This document shows, piece after piece, positions 25,870 through 35,190 of a DNA stretch of 44,548 bases. The notes beneath the pieces are model-generated. The model did not search any database and had not been told where the DNA came from. It saw nothing but the letters and a program-made list of their open reading frames with translations. The DNA is taken from positions 8,323 through 52,870 of the forward strand of contig JARGPR010000015.1 in NCBI GenBank assembly GCA_029210125.1. The letters run 5' to 3'. Position numbers and translations under genes: made by a program. The DNA is from Pseudomonadales bacterium. GTDB lineage: Bacteria; Pseudomonadota; Gammaproteobacteria; Pseudomonadales; JAHRWD01. Positions within the stretch are counted from its first letter, which is position 1, and every line of letters starts with the position of its first letter.

Positions 25870-26301
25870 ATTTTTCGCATTCCCCCATATATCGGCATTC
25901 TTTCCCGAAGTTGGCGCAGCCCAATCCTCTCGCGCAGCTGACTTGCTTGCACGCTTTTCGCGTAACCGTTCTGAATCTTCTAGGCTCAATTTCTTAGGAT
26001 CGCGCGGCACCTGGCCTTCTGGAATAATCCGATCCCTTGGAGGTAGTGAAAATTGTTCTGAAGATGCTCTAGGCAAATTTTTAAACTCATACAAATAGAA
26101 CACTTCAACTTTTTCACGTGCCCAAACGGTCTTTTTTAGAAACTTAACACTGGAATCAATGCTTGGATTCGATTTAAAGCAATTGATATTTAAATAGGCA
26201 AAGAGTATTTCAAAACCATATTGATCTACTAATTCAATCAACAAGTTTTTTAAACTAACACCGTGTAGGGGGTTGTTCTTGTAATTGATTTCATTGCTCA
26301 T
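25855..26301 (-). CDS. VF530/DUF2132 family protein with C-terminal extension
   Basis: This 148-residue protein has residues 7-78 matching the VF530 (DUF2132) domain: [36 protein letters not shown] and [15 protein letters not shown]530 proteins are small and suspected DNA-binding, with no proven role. They normally end soon after WAREKVE; here about 65 extra charged residues follow (rich in Arg, Lys and Ser), which I do not recognise. The last codons overlap the HsdR relic on the opposite strand, so the tail may have been altered by that junction. The start is the ATG at 26301. Confidence 0.82.
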   Translation of the reverse strand: MSNEINYKNNPLHGVSLKNLLIELVDQYGFEILFAYLNINCFKSNPSIDSSVKFLKKTVWAREKVEVFYLYEFKNLPRASSEQFSLPPRDRIIPEGQVPRDPKKLSLEDSERLREKRASKSAAREDWAAPTSGKNADIWGNAKNRSKR

Positions 26302-26506
26302 ACTAATGTCATCTCTAACGGGGAAAGTGGGAGTGGATAAATGGGGGCTACAAAACCGAAAAGCCTATGGCATGGCGGTCTCTGTATTAGAGTTTAGGCT
26401 TTTAACCATTACACTGAAGATTAGTTGTACTGCTGAAATGGCGTAAAGTTTTTAATGCGGACTGTGGCTTTTAAAAGCCTATTCAATGATTTGAGATTTT
26501 TTGAAT

Positions 26507-26593
26507 TGGTGCCCAGGAGAGGACTTGAACCTCCACGACCTTGCGATCACTAGCACCTGAAGCTAGCGTGTCTACCAATTTCACCACCTGGGC
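26507..26593 (-). tRNA. tRNA-Leu (CAG)
   Basis: The minus-strand sequence starts GCCCAGGTGGTGAAATTGG and ends with CCTGGGC, A and an encoded CCA. The acceptor arms GCCCAGG / CCTGGGC pair perfectly. The anticodon stem-loop GCTAGCTTCAGGTGCTAGT presents CAG, reading CUG leucine codons. The long variable arm and the TTCAAGTCC T-loop fit a class II tRNA-Leu. Its 3' end faces the accessory region at 20340-26500, the usual geometry for an island integrated at a tRNA. Confidence 0.95.
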
Positions 26594-26685
26594 ATCGTTT
26601 GCTGAAGTGTTATCAGCTCTGATGTGTAATCAAGCTTTTGCTGGCCTGAGGCCAGGCTAGCGTGGTCGCTCTCGGCGTCCTGCCT

Positions 26686-26745
26686 CCCGCGACACTTGTG
26701 CATCCTGCACATCGTCTACCAATTTCACTACCAAGCCTGCGTAGC
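26686..26745 (-). pseudogene. Partial tRNA-Leu copy
   Basis: On the minus strand GGTAGTGAAATTGGTAGAC repeats the D-arm region of the tRNA-Leu; 15 bases (26714-26728) are identical to 26570-26584. The sequence then departs, and neither an acceptor partner nor a T-arm is recognisable. It lies 120 bases from the intact gene, in the same orientation. Confidence 0.55.
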
Positions 26746-26932
26746 GTAACGCCGAGAGTTCGGCGCTGGTTTGGCGCGGGACTCTACCGAGCGCCCTGTA
26801 GGTTGTCAAGGACTTGCCACAAGCACCGTGATATGATCTTGGGATCCAATAGCCGGCAGGATCACAGGTTTGATCCACGACTATCCTGCTGAAACTCCTT
26901 CTCTTAATATAGCCCTTGCGGGCTGGTAACGA

Positions 26933-29539
26933 ATGCCAAAATCTAAAACACCGAAAGACCCCTATGCTTCCCGCGAGGCAGGGCGTTACAACAACCCAAT
27001 TCCCAGCCGTGAGTTTATTCAGGAACATCTGAAGAACCGCAAAGGCCCTGCCAATTTTAAGCATCTGGTGGATGAACTAGGGCTTGAGTCTGAAGAAGCT
27101 CAGGACGCTTTGGGCCGTCGGCTGAAAGCGATGGTGCGTGATGGCCAGTTGATGCGTAACCGTCGGGATGGATATGCGCCGGTGGATAAGCTGGAGCTGA
27201 TTAAAGGTCGGGTGCAGGGGCATCGGGATGGTTTTGGATTTTTGATTCCCGAGGATGGTTCTAAGGATTATTACCTCGGTAGCCGCCAGATGGAGCAGGT
27301 ATTTGATGGTGATATCGTGCTGGTGCGGGAGAGCAATGAGCAATGGTCGCGCCGCCGTGAAGCCGTTATCGTTGAGGTGCTTGAGCGCGCAGTATCCCGC
27401 GTGGTTGGTCGTTATTTTGAGGAAAAAGGTATCAGTTATGTGACCCCTGAGAGCCGCAGAATCAGTCGAGATGTGATGATTCCGCCGGATGCCAGAGGGG
27501 GTGCGCAGCATGGCCAATATGTATTAGCGGAGCTTACCGAACAACCGGGTTTTCGGCATCGTGCGATTGGGAAAATCACCGAAGTGCTGGGCGAAGCCTC
27601 AGACCCTGGTGTAGAGGTTGAGGTCGCTATTCGGCAGTTTCAGATCCCCCATACCTGGGGCGATGATGTAGAAGAAGCTTTGCAAACCCTGGCGGAAGAG
27701 GTACGCGAGCAGGATAAGTTCGACCGTTTTGATCTGCGGGACCTGCCCTTTGTGACCATCGATGGAGAAGACGCACGAGACTTTGATGATGCGGTTTACT
27801 GCAAATCAAAGAAAGGTGGTGGTTGGACGTTGTACGTCGCGATTGCCGATGTATCCCACTATATTCAACCCGGCTCCGCCCTTGATCGTGAAGCAATCCA
27901 GCGCGGAACTTCGGTCTATTTTCCCGATCATGTAGTCCCCATGTTGCCGGAGCTGCTTTCCAATGGGCTGTGTTCATTGAAGCCAAAGGTCGACCGGCTT
28001 TGCATGGTTTGTGAGCTCAGTATTGGCCCGGCAGGGCGAGTTGGCGGCTACCAGTTTTACGAAGCGGTGATGCACTCCCAGGCGCGGCTGACCTATAACC
28101 AGGTCGGTGCTTTTCTGGAGGATGCGAGCAGTGCTGAGGCGGAGATTATTCAGCAGCAAAATCCGGATTTGATTGAGCCTGTTTTAGAATTGCATAAACT
28201 GTACGGCGCATTACGAAGCGCCCGTTCTGCCCGTGGTACGATTGATTTCGATACCGTTGAAACCCGCATTGTTTTTGGCGAAAACCGCAAAATTGAACAG
28301 ATCGTACCCACGGTTCGTAACGATGCTCACAAAATTATTGAGGAGTGCATGCTGGCCGCAAATGTTGCGACTGCGCGCTTCCTTGAAGAATCAGAGCTGC
28401 CAGCGCTGTATCGGGTACACGAAAGCCCCTCGGAGGAAAAACTCACCAACCTGCGGGAATTCCTCGGCGAGTTAGGTCTGAGTTTGGGTGGTGGCAAAAA
28501 GCCTAAAACCCGTGAATATCAACAACTGTTGGCTAGCATTAAAGACCGACCAGATTTTCGTTTGATTCAAACTGTAATGTTGCGCTCGCTCAAGCAGGCG
28601 GTTTACCAGCCAGAAAACCTCGGCCATTTCGGACTCGCCTACAGCAGTTACGCGCACTTCACTTCGCCGATCCGACGTTACCCGGATCTATTGGTGCACA
28701 GGGCGATACGCTCATTGATACGCTCCGATAAGCCGGTCGAACATGTGCGGCGTTTTGAATCTGCCGAAATCATGACACGGCAACAAAGTTACCCCTACGG
28801 TATGGCCGAGATGCTGCAATTTGGCGAACACAGCTCAATGACGGAGCGGCGTGCCGACGAGGCCACCCGTGATGTCACCGACTGGCTAAAATGTGTTTAT
28901 ATGCAGGATCGGGTCGGCGAAGAGTTTGATGGCATAGTAACCGCTGTCACCTCGTTTGGTCTGTTCGTGGAACTGGCGGATCTCTATGTAGAAGGTCTGG
29001 TGCACGTTACCGCATTGGCCAATGACTATTATCATTTTGACAAGGTAAAACATCGGCTGACCGGCGAACGCACGGGTAAAAGTTTCCGTCTTGGAGATTC
29101 ACTTCGAGTGCGGGTAATGCGGGTCAGTGTTGACGAGAAAAAAATCGACTTCGAAGCGGTCGGCGATGGTGCTGGTGATAAAACCAGAGGAAATAAACCT
29201 AAACGAAAATCCTCCGGAAAAAAACCTCGGCGAGGTAGAGCAGAGCGGAAATCTGATCTGAACTCTGATTCTCAATCAGCCTCAAAACCACGCAGCGTGG
29301 CAAAGCGTATGAAAGTAAAAGCAAAGCCCGCCGAAGGTGAATCTGATACCAGCGAAACAAATAAAAAAGTTAGAAAAAAACCAAAACACCCAGCAAAAAA
29401 TAGAGCAAAAAGCAAAGTCGCCGCCAAAGCTAAAACAAACGATAAACCAGGCACAAACACCAACAAGCCAAAGACCGACGTAAAGACCAGCGCTAAGCGC
29501 AAGAGGCCGAGAAATAAAACCACCGGTAGCACAGACTAA
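26933..29539 (+). CDS. rnr: Ribonuclease R
   Basis: This 868-residue 3'-5' exoribonuclease degrades structured RNA. The domains are an N-terminal winged helix (about 25-85), two cold-shock domains (about 90-250), the RNB catalytic domain with IDGEDARDFDDAV (277-289; the Asp cluster D280, D283, D285 and D286 binds Mg), a C-terminal S1 domain (about 655-740) and a very basic, low-complexity tail (about 745-868, rich in Lys, Arg, Ser and Thr). The tail is longer than in E. coli RNase R and probably aids RNA or ribosome binding. The rlmB gene follows after 5 bases, the conserved rnr-rlmB operon. Confidence 0.97.
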   Translation: MPKSKTPKDPYASREAGRYNNPIPSREFIQEHLKNRKGPANFKHLVDELGLESEEAQDALGRRLKAMVRDGQLMRNRRDGYAPVDKLELIKGRVQGHRDGFGFLIPEDGSKDYYLGSRQMEQVFDGDIVLVRESNEQWSRRREAVIVEVLERAVSRVVGRYFEEKGISYVTPESRRISRDVMIPPDARGGAQHGQYVLAELTEQPGFRHRAIGKITEVLGEASDPGVEVEVAIRQFQIPHTWGDDVEEALQTLAEEVREQDKFDRFDLRDLPFVTIDGEDARDFDDAVYCKSKKGGGWTLYVAIADVSHYIQPGSALDREAIQRGTSVYFPDHVVPMLPELLSNGLCSLKPKVDRLCMVCELSIGPAGRVGGYQFYEAVMHSQARLTYNQVGAFLEDASSAEAEIIQQQNPDLIEPVLELHKLYGALRSARSARGTIDFDTVETRIVFGENRKIEQIVPTVRNDAHKIIEECMLAANVATARFLEESELPALYRVHESPSEEKLTNLREFLGELGLSLGGGKKPKTREYQQLLASIKDRPDFRLIQTVMLRSLKQAVYQPENLGHFGLAYSSYAHFTSPIRRYPDLLVHRAIRSLIRSDKPVEHVRRFESAEIMTRQQSYPYGMAEMLQFGEHSSMTERRADEATRDVTDWLKCVYMQDRVGEEFDGIVTAVTSFGLFVELADLYVEGLVHVTALANDYYHFDKVKHRLTGERTGKSFRLGDSLRVRVMRVSVDEKKIDFEAVGDGAGDKTRGNKPKRKSSGKKPRRGRAERKSDLNSDSQSASKPRSVAKRMKVKAKPAEGESDTSETNKKVRKKPKHPAKNRAKSKVAAKAKTNDKPGTNTNKPKTDVKTSAKRKRPRNKTTGSTD

Positions 29540-29544
29540 ATTCT

Positions 29545-30297
29545 ATGAAAGAACAACTAAAACAAAGCTGGATATACGGTATTCACGCAGTTGAGCGTTT
29601 GCTTAAAGGTTCTCCGGAACGGGTAGAAAAAATTATTGTGCAACGTGGCCGACAGGACGCGGCAATAGAAGTTGTAGAGCAGCAAGCGGCAAAAAACAAA
29701 ATCCCGGTCAGCGCAGTCGAGCGCAAAGAGATCGACAAAATTGCACCGGGGGTTCACCAGGGTGTAGCGGCGCTTTGCGAAGCGCGTCAGCCCTTAACCG
29801 AAAAACAGCTGTGGCCATTGCTTGAAACCATGGAAGAGCCACTGCTGCTTTTAATACTCGATGGTGTGACCGACCCACATAATCTCGGCGCCTGTTTACG
29901 CACCGCCGAGGCATCGGGTGTGCATGCGGTGCTGGTGCCCAAAGATAAATCCGTAGGTTTAACACCGGTGGTAGAAAAGGTTGCCTGTGGCGCAGTGGAG
30001 TTAGTGCCCTTCGTACAGGTTACCAACCTTGCCCGGGTTATGGATCGCTTAAAAGAGCAGGGCATCTGGATTGTCGGCACCGATGATGAAGCACCGCAAA
30101 CCATCTTCCAGCTTGATTATCGTGGTTCTATTGCGATGATCATGGGTTCCGAAGGGAAAGGTCTAAGGCGATTAACCAAAGAAAATTGTGACTATCTTGC
30201 CTCTATTCCAATGGCAGGAAAAGTCGAAAGTCTGAATGTGTCGGTGGCTACCGGAGTTTGTTTGTACGAAGCGGTTCGTCAGAGAATGGCGGAGTAA
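29545..30297 (+). CDS. rlmB: 23S rRNA (guanosine-2'-O-)-methyltransferase RlmB
   Basis: This 250-residue SpoU-family methylase modifies G2251 of 23S rRNA. The N-terminal substrate-binding domain (WIYGIHAVERLL at the start) leads to the trefoil-knot catalytic domain. The knot motifs are LDGVTDPHNLGACLRTAEA, IMGSEGKGLRRL and IPMAGKVESLNVSVATGV, which bind SAM and form the dimer interface. The length is that of E. coli RlmB. It is co-transcribed with rnr. Confidence 0.97.
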   Translation: MKEQLKQSWIYGIHAVERLLKGSPERVEKIIVQRGRQDAAIEVVEQQAAKNKIPVSAVERKEIDKIAPGVHQGVAALCEARQPLTEKQLWPLLETMEEPLLLLILDGVTDPHNLGACLRTAEASGVHAVLVPKDKSVGLTPVVEKVACGAVELVPFVQVTNLARVMDRLKEQGIWIVGTDDEAPQTIFQLDYRGSIAMIMGSEGKGLRRLTKENCDYLASIPMAGKVESLNVSVATGVCLYEAVRQRMAE

Positions 30298-30331
30298 AAA
30301 ATTCAAATATGCGAAATGAGACGCATAGAAA

Positions 30332-30652
30332 ATGAACCACATGGAAGCACCCTGTTACGCGGTTATCTTTACAGCGACCTTGACGGAAGACTCCGATGGT
30401 TATGTGGCGATGGCAAGAAACCTGCAGAAGCTGGTAGACAACCAGCCCGGTTATCTTGGGGTACGTGGTGTCACCAAAGGAAACCGTGAAATTACGGTTT
30501 CTTATTGGCGTACGCTTGAGGATATTAAAAGTTGGAAGGAGCAACCCAACCACGCCGCTGCTCAGGCTTTAGGTAAGAGCAAATGGTACAGCGATTATCA
30601 GGTTGAAATTGCCAAAATGGAGCGGGGTTATTCTTATGCCGCTGACCAGTAA
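30332..30652 (+). CDS. Antibiotic biosynthesis monooxygenase (ABM) domain protein
   Basis: This 106-residue protein has the dimeric alpha-beta barrel of the ABM superfamily: a first strand YAVIFTATL, the GYLGVRGVTKGN turn and the characteristic YWRTLEDIKSWKEQPNH segment. Single-domain members act as heme-degrading or quinol-type monooxygenases, or simply bind small aromatics; the role here is unknown. It follows rlmB by 34 bases and may be the third gene of that operon. It converges with bamD. Confidence 0.88.
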   Translation: MNHMEAPCYAVIFTATLTEDSDGYVAMARNLQKLVDNQPGYLGVRGVTKGNREITVSYWRTLEDIKSWKEQPNHAAAQALGKSKWYSDYQVEIAKMERGYSYAADQ

Positions 30653-30677
30653 AAAGTTTAAATAGAGCAGGGTTAAA

Positions 30678-31454
30678 TTAAGAATCCGTTGCCATTTTGG
30701 GGAAGTTCTTTTTGATTAGCAGCTCAGTATCTTTTGCTAACTCATCCAGGTTAAGTGCACGATAGGATCGCAACATAATATCCAGACCGTCGGCTACCGA
30801 AGGGGTTGAAGGATAATTGTCCACCACGTAGCGGCCACGGTTGGCGGCGGCGACATAAGCCCCTCTGGTCATGTAATAACGCCCCACCGCAATTTCGTAG
30901 GCTGCCAGGCGGTGGCGAAGGTACACCATTCGGGCACGGGCATCCGGTACATATTCACTATTGGGGAAACGTTTTAATAACTGGTAAAACTCTGCAAAGG
31001 CTTCTCTGGCCCGGCCTGGATCTTTGTCGTGGGTACTGCTGGATAAGTACCGCTCAATAAACCCAATGTCGATTTCATAAAGCGCAACCCCTTTTAAATA
31101 GTAGGCGTAGTCAACTTTCGGATGCTGTGGATTTAGACGAATAAATCGGTCTGCGGTGGCAATGCCCGCTTCGGGTTCAAAGTTTTTGGTGTAGGCGAAG
31201 ATCAGCTCAAGCTGTGCCTGCTGCGCATATTTTCCAAATGGAAAACGTGATTCGAGCTTTTGAAATAGTTCGATAGCCTCAGCGTATTGGCCAATGTCCA
31301 TGGCTGCTTCAGCCTTTTGGTAAATTTCATATTCCGCGAGATCTGAGGTTTCATCGAGCTTTTCAGCGGATTTGGAGTTTGAGCTACAACCACTAAACAA
31401 AGCGACCAAAGTGGAGAGCAGAATAATGTTAAGAAACAGCGGTTTTGGAAACAT
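30678..31454 (-). CDS. bamD: Outer membrane protein assembly factor BamD
   Basis: This is a 258-residue lipoprotein of the BAM complex, which folds beta-barrel proteins into the outer membrane. The start at 31454 gives a proper lipoprotein signal, MFPKPLFLNIILLSTLVALF, with lipobox FSGC; a longer ORF to 31544 would bury it. TPR-like helices follow (AEAAMDIGQYAEAIELFQKL, RFIRLNPQHPKVDYAYYLKG), with the conserved AREAFAEFYQLLKRFPNSEY. It is divergent from rluD, the common gammaproteobacterial arrangement. Confidence 0.96.
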   Translation of the reverse strand: MFPKPLFLNIILLSTLVALFSGCSSNSKSAEKLDETSDLAEYEIYQKAEAAMDIGQYAEAIELFQKLESRFPFGKYAQQAQLELIFAYTKNFEPEAGIATADRFIRLNPQHPKVDYAYYLKGVALYEIDIGFIERYLSSSTHDKDPGRAREAFAEFYQLLKRFPNSEYVPDARARMVYLRHRLAAYEIAVGRYYMTRGAYVAAANRGRYVVDNYPSTPSVADGLDIMLRSYRALNLDELAKDTELLIKKNFPKMATDS

Positions 31455-31618
31455 ATGCGTCGATGGCTCGAAGTCAGCGTATAATCGGGCCGCCATTATA
31501 AGCACAAAACAGCCACAAAGCCGTATGCGTGCTAAAAAAGGCACGGAGCCCGAGGGCTTCAGTAGCCAGAAAGATTGATTGAGAGAATGATCTCACTTTA
31601 CTAGATGACCCACATTAG

Positions 31619-32587
31619 ATGAACGAACCAGAAAAAATTTCATTACAAGCCCAAATTCCTGAGGAATTAGAGGGTGCCCGGCTAGATCAGGCCGCTGCCA
31701 AACTGTTTTCCAGCTACTCGCGATCACGCCTAAAAAGCTGGATTGAAAGCGGTGAGTTGACCGTAGAGGGCGAAAGCCAGAAGCCTCGCCACAAGGTGCA
31801 TGAGGGTCAGTCACTGGTGATTGAGGCAGCGCTTGATGCGCCAGAGGAGTGGGAGCCGCAAAATATTGATTTGGATGTGGTCTACGAAGACGATCATATC
31901 GTGCTGATCAACAAGCCAGCGGGTTTTGTGGTGCACCCCGGAGCGGGTAATTGGTCTGGCACACTGCTTAATGGATTACTGCACCGCTACCCTGAGCTAG
32001 CCCAGATACCCCGCGCCGGTATTGTGCACCGTATTGATAAAGACACCACCGGCTTGATGGTGGTGGCGCGTACCCTCAAGGCCCATACCAATCTGGTTAA
32101 ACAACTGCAAAAACGCACCATGACCCGCCAATATGAGGCGATTACCCAGGGTGTAATGGTCGGTGGTGGCACCGTCAACAAACCAATGGGCCGCCATCCG
32201 GTGCATCGTAAAAAAATGGCGGTGATCGAACATGGTGGTAAACCAGCGATTACCCATTACCGGGTCGTCAAGCGCTACCGTATCCACACTCATATTAGAG
32301 TGCAGCTGGAAACCGGGCGTACGCATCAAATTCGTGTGCATATGGCCCATATTCGTTACCCATTGCTGGGGGATCCGGTTTATCTCGGCCGCGCTAGATT
32401 ACCAGCCGGTGGCACCGAAGAGTTTAAGGAATCTATTCTGCGTTTTGGGCGCCAGGCCCTGCATGCGAAGTTTCTGGGTTTAGATCATCCCGAGACTGGT
32501 GAATGGATGGAATGGGAAATTCCACTGCCGCAGGATATGCTCGATCTGCTTGAAGTACTCAAAAGCGACCAACAGGACCATGCTTGA
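31619..32587 (+). CDS. rluD: 23S rRNA pseudouridine(1911/1915/1917) synthase RluD
   Basis: This 322-residue protein has an N-terminal S4 RNA-binding domain (RLDQAAAKLFSSYSRSRLKS). The RluA-family catalytic domain carries the nucleophilic Asp in HRIDKDTTGLMVVA; the usual Leu before it is Ile here. ETGRTHQIRVHMAH is the second family hallmark. It makes three pseudouridines in helix 69 of 23S rRNA. The stop codon overlaps the pgeF start by 8 bases, so the two are translationally coupled. It is divergent from bamD. Confidence 0.96.
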   Translation: MNEPEKISLQAQIPEELEGARLDQAAAKLFSSYSRSRLKSWIESGELTVEGESQKPRHKVHEGQSLVIEAALDAPEEWEPQNIDLDVVYEDDHIVLINKPAGFVVHPGAGNWSGTLLNGLLHRYPELAQIPRAGIVHRIDKDTTGLMVVARTLKAHTNLVKQLQKRTMTRQYEAITQGVMVGGGTVNKPMGRHPVHRKKMAVIEHGGKPAITHYRVVKRYRIHTHIRVQLETGRTHQIRVHMAHIRYPLLGDPVYLGRARLPAGGTEEFKESILRFGRQALHAKFLGLDHPETGEWMEWEIPLPQDMLDLLEVLKSDQQDHA

Positions 32588-33362
32588 TTGGATCACACCT
32601 GATTGGCCAGCGCCCGCAAACGTAAAAGCGCTGGTGACCACCCGCAGTGGTGGTGTTAGCCTCAGCCCGTGGGACAGTATGAATTTGGCAACGCATGTTG
32701 GCGATTCACCGGAATCTGTGCAGACAAACCGAAACCGTCTACAGCAATATCTAAGGCTGCATTACGGAGCTGCCAGCCCGGTTCAATGGTTGAATCAGGT
32801 TCATGGCACCGCGGTGATTGAAGCAGCGGCTGTTGGCGTGCCGGGTTCTACCCCGGCGGATGCAGATGCAATCTTCACCCGCCAGCCTGGATTGCCTATA
32901 GCGGTATTAACCGCAGACTGCCTGCCAGTATTCTTCTGTGACCAACAAGGCACTCAGGTTGCCGTAGCCCATGCCGGTTGGCGGGGTTTAAGCGCGGGAA
33001 TATTGGAAAAAACAGTGGCCAGTTTTTCCTGCCAACCAGCGGATCTGCTGGCGTGGTTCGGCCCGGCAATAGGTCCGAGCCAGTTTGAAGTGGGGGAGGA
33101 GGTTCGTCATCAGCTAATCGAACAAGCTGGCCCAGCGGTGGACTGCAAACCGTTTTTTAATTCGGTGAGCCACAAGCCCGGATATTGGCTGGCGGATCTA
33201 TACGCAATAGCGCGGGCAAAGCTGAATGCGGTTGGTATCATCAACATAACCGGCGGCCAATTCTGTGCCGTTGAGCAGTCGCAGCAATTTTTCTCCTATC
33301 GTCGCGATGGCCAAACAGGCCGAATGGCTTCGGTTATCCTGTTAACCGAACCATCGAGCTAA
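32580..33362 (+). CDS. pgeF: Peptidoglycan editing factor PgeF (YfiH, multicopper-oxidase-like fold)
   Basis: This is a 260-residue protein of the YfiH/DUF152 family. The start ATG at 32580 lies within the last codons of rluD and gives the normal N-terminus, MLDWITPDWPAP. Metal ligands are in NQVHGTAV, TADCLPVFF and HAGWRGL. Relatives have been described as polyphenol oxidases, as purine nucleoside phosphorylases and as factors preventing wrong amino acids in peptidoglycan. Coupling to rluD is conserved in gammaproteobacteria. Confidence 0.93.
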   Translation: MLDWITPDWPAPANVKALVTTRSGGVSLSPWDSMNLATHVGDSPESVQTNRNRLQQYLRLHYGAASPVQWLNQVHGTAVIEAAAVGVPGSTPADADAIFTRQPGLPIAVLTADCLPVFFCDQQGTQVAVAHAGWRGLSAGILEKTVASFSCQPADLLAWFGPAIGPSQFEVGEEVRHQLIEQAGPAVDCKPFFNSVSHKPGYWLADLYAIARAKLNAVGIINITGGQFCAVEQSQQFFSYRRDGQTGRMASVILLTEPSS

Positions 33363-33408
33363 GCCGCCAATTTATTTTCGCGATATACACCGGGGCGATT
33401 CAAAGGGA

Positions 33409-34230
33409 TTAGCAAAGCGTCCCCTTCATCACTGTGACTGCCTGCCCATCCAATAGTACCCGCTGGCCTTGCAGTGTCACGCCCACATAACCACCACGTT
33501 TCGAGGCCTGATAACCGCGCATCGATTTTTTTCCAAGTCGAGCAGACCAAAAATTGGCCAGCGCGCAATGGGCTGATCCGGTAACCGGATCTTCTGCTAT
33601 TCCGGCGTTGGGGGCAAAAAAACGAGAGGTGAAATCGACACCATCACGGCCACCCACTCCGGTGACGATCACACCACGACAACTAATCTCCGCAAGTCGG
33701 GTTATATTGGGCTGAACAACCTCAACCGTTTCGCCGTTTTTAAGCATCACCAATAGATCTTCACTAGCCTGAAAAACATGTGCGGCGGTTAATTCCGTGC
33801 CGCGTAGCTCAAGCGCTGTAACCAGGTGTTCAAAATCGGTTGGGTTGGTTTGATCGGTGATTTCAGTGACCGGGAGATCCAACTGAATCCCGGCAGCAGT
33901 TTTTTCGGCGGTCAATTCACCGCTGCGGGTTTGAAACCGAAGGATCGATGCGGTCTCGTTGTGCAGCTCCCATAGTGCATGTGCTGAGGCAAGGGTGGCG
34001 TGCCCGCACAGATTGACCTCTGTGGTGGGTGTAAACCAGCGCAAATTCCACGATCCCTCTGATCGCTTCGATAAGAAAGCAGTCTCCGACAAGTTCATTT
34101 CCTCCGCCACGGACTGCATCCAGGTATCTGAAGGTTTCGCACCATTATCATTTAATATGCATACTGCAGCCTGGTTTCCTTTGAATGGACTATCGGTAAA
34201 GGCGTCGATAATTGCGATGGGGTAAGTCAT
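33409..34230 (-). CDS. PhzF family protein (phenazine biosynthesis-like isomerase)
   Basis: This 273-residue protein has the two-lobed diaminopimelate-epimerase-like fold of the PhzF family. The markers are the N-terminal IDAFTDSPFKGNQAAV, EMNLSETAFL with the conserved Glu, NLCGHATLASAHALW, and the C-terminal DPVTGSAHCALANFW. PhzF itself isomerises an intermediate in phenazine synthesis, but no phenazine genes are present, so this is one of the widespread members of unknown substrate. It converges with pgeF. Confidence 0.92.
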   Translation of the reverse strand: MTYPIAIIDAFTDSPFKGNQAAVCILNDNGAKPSDTWMQSVAEEMNLSETAFLSKRSEGSWNLRWFTPTTEVNLCGHATLASAHALWELHNETASILRFQTRSGELTAEKTAAGIQLDLPVTEITDQTNPTDFEHLVTALELRGTELTAAHVFQASEDLLVMLKNGETVEVVQPNITRLAEISCRGVIVTGVGGRDGVDFTSRFFAPNAGIAEDPVTGSAHCALANFWSARLGKKSMRGYQASKRGGYVGVTLQGQRVLLDGQAVTVMKGTLC

Positions 34231-34381
34231 GGTTCGTTCCTTGAAAATGGTTGTTTAATTGAATGAATCTCGGAATGCAGGATGGTATTTTCAGAAAATA
34301 GGTATCCACGACAAACTAGCTGTTTGTGCGTTAAGGTGATAATTACTTGGCTGATGAAAGAGTAAGCAATAACCTATACAT

Positions 34382-34750
34382 ATGAAAGATAGCGTAGTAA
34401 GAATTGTACTTATTTCCTTTGGCTGGTTATTTGTTGCCATAGCGGCGCTGGGTGTTGTGCTACCTATACTTCCCACAACACCATTTCTCATTTTATCCCT
34501 CGCTCTATTTGCGAAAAGCTCAACACGTTTTCACCAAATGCTACTAAATAATCGATGGGTCGGTGCAAGCTTACGGGAGTGGGAGGAAAAGAGATCGGTT
34601 TCTCGCCAAACAAAAAAGAAAGCGACAATTCTGGTAGTGGTGAGTTTTTCGGTTTCCATTGCAATTCTACATGACAGAATAGAGCTACAGCTTTTTCTGA
34701 TTACTCTTGCGGCCATTTTGTTGGTAAGCATATGGCGACTGAAAGAGTGA
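34382..34750 (+). CDS. ybaN: DUF454 family inner-membrane protein (YbaN-like)
   Basis: This 122-residue protein has the YbaN/DUF454 signature near the N-terminus, ALGVVLPILPTTPFLILSLA. It is flanked by hydrophobic helices (about 8-48) and two more near the C-terminus (about 82-118). FAKSSTRFHQML and the central charged stretch EEKRSVSRQTKKK complete the family pattern. The function is unknown. It is a single gene after a 150-base gap from the divergent PhzF gene. Confidence 0.9.
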   Translation: MKDSVVRIVLISFGWLFVAIAALGVVLPILPTTPFLILSLALFAKSSTRFHQMLLNNRWVGASLREWEEKRSVSRQTKKKATILVVVSFSVSIAILHDRIELQLFLITLAAILLVSIWRLKE

Positions 34751-35190
34751 TGGCGAACGTCATCATCGTCGTGAGCAAGTATTCTATTTATATCAATTGA
34801 TTGAAATAAATTAAGTCTCGTATTAGTTGGTCTGTTTGTCGGCCTTTCTTTGACTGACCTTTTTGTTAGCCTGCTTTATTGGTCTGTTTTATGAGCATTA
34901 ATGTCTCTACATTGGCATAACGCGAAAGATGTTAAACGGGTTATTAGCTGAAACGGCATTTCTAATAATCACAATCCCACACTCAATTATATTCTCGCTC
35001 ATCTTGTTAACCGGATGGAGCATATAAAATCCACCGCTAAAAAATATTCCCCATAAATGACTCCAAACCAAAGATTGCATTACGCCAAAAACTGCATGAT
35101 GATGAATTAATAGTTGTGCAGATTGTTAGAGAAGTACTGAATGAGAGCGGCTAAAACCATGTTCACAACATATGATAAAGGGGTAAGTAT
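34751..35190. other. Gene-free stretch, no recognised feature
   Basis: These 440 bases hold no convincing gene. A short open frame near 35050-35155 ends QIVREVLNESG but has no start codon and an in-frame stop just upstream. An AAGGGG ribosome-binding site at 35177-35182 belongs to the MscS gene. I saw no strong hairpin or repeat. Confidence 0.7.

Noticed and set aside
26657..27064. Minus-strand 135-residue ORF across the rnr start
   Set aside because: It overlaps rnr and the tRNA-Leu copy, has no recognisable motif, and reads as an antisense shadow.
27077..27517. Minus-strand ORF inside rnr
   Set aside because: It lies wholly within the conserved RNase R coding region and has no family features.
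29272..29532. Hydrophobic minus-strand ORF opposite the end of rnr
   Set aside because: It is the antisense of the lysine-rich RNase R tail, which always reads as Leu/Phe-rich in that frame.
35050..35155. Short ORF before the MscS gene
   Set aside because: It has no start codon and an in-frame stop lies just upstream.
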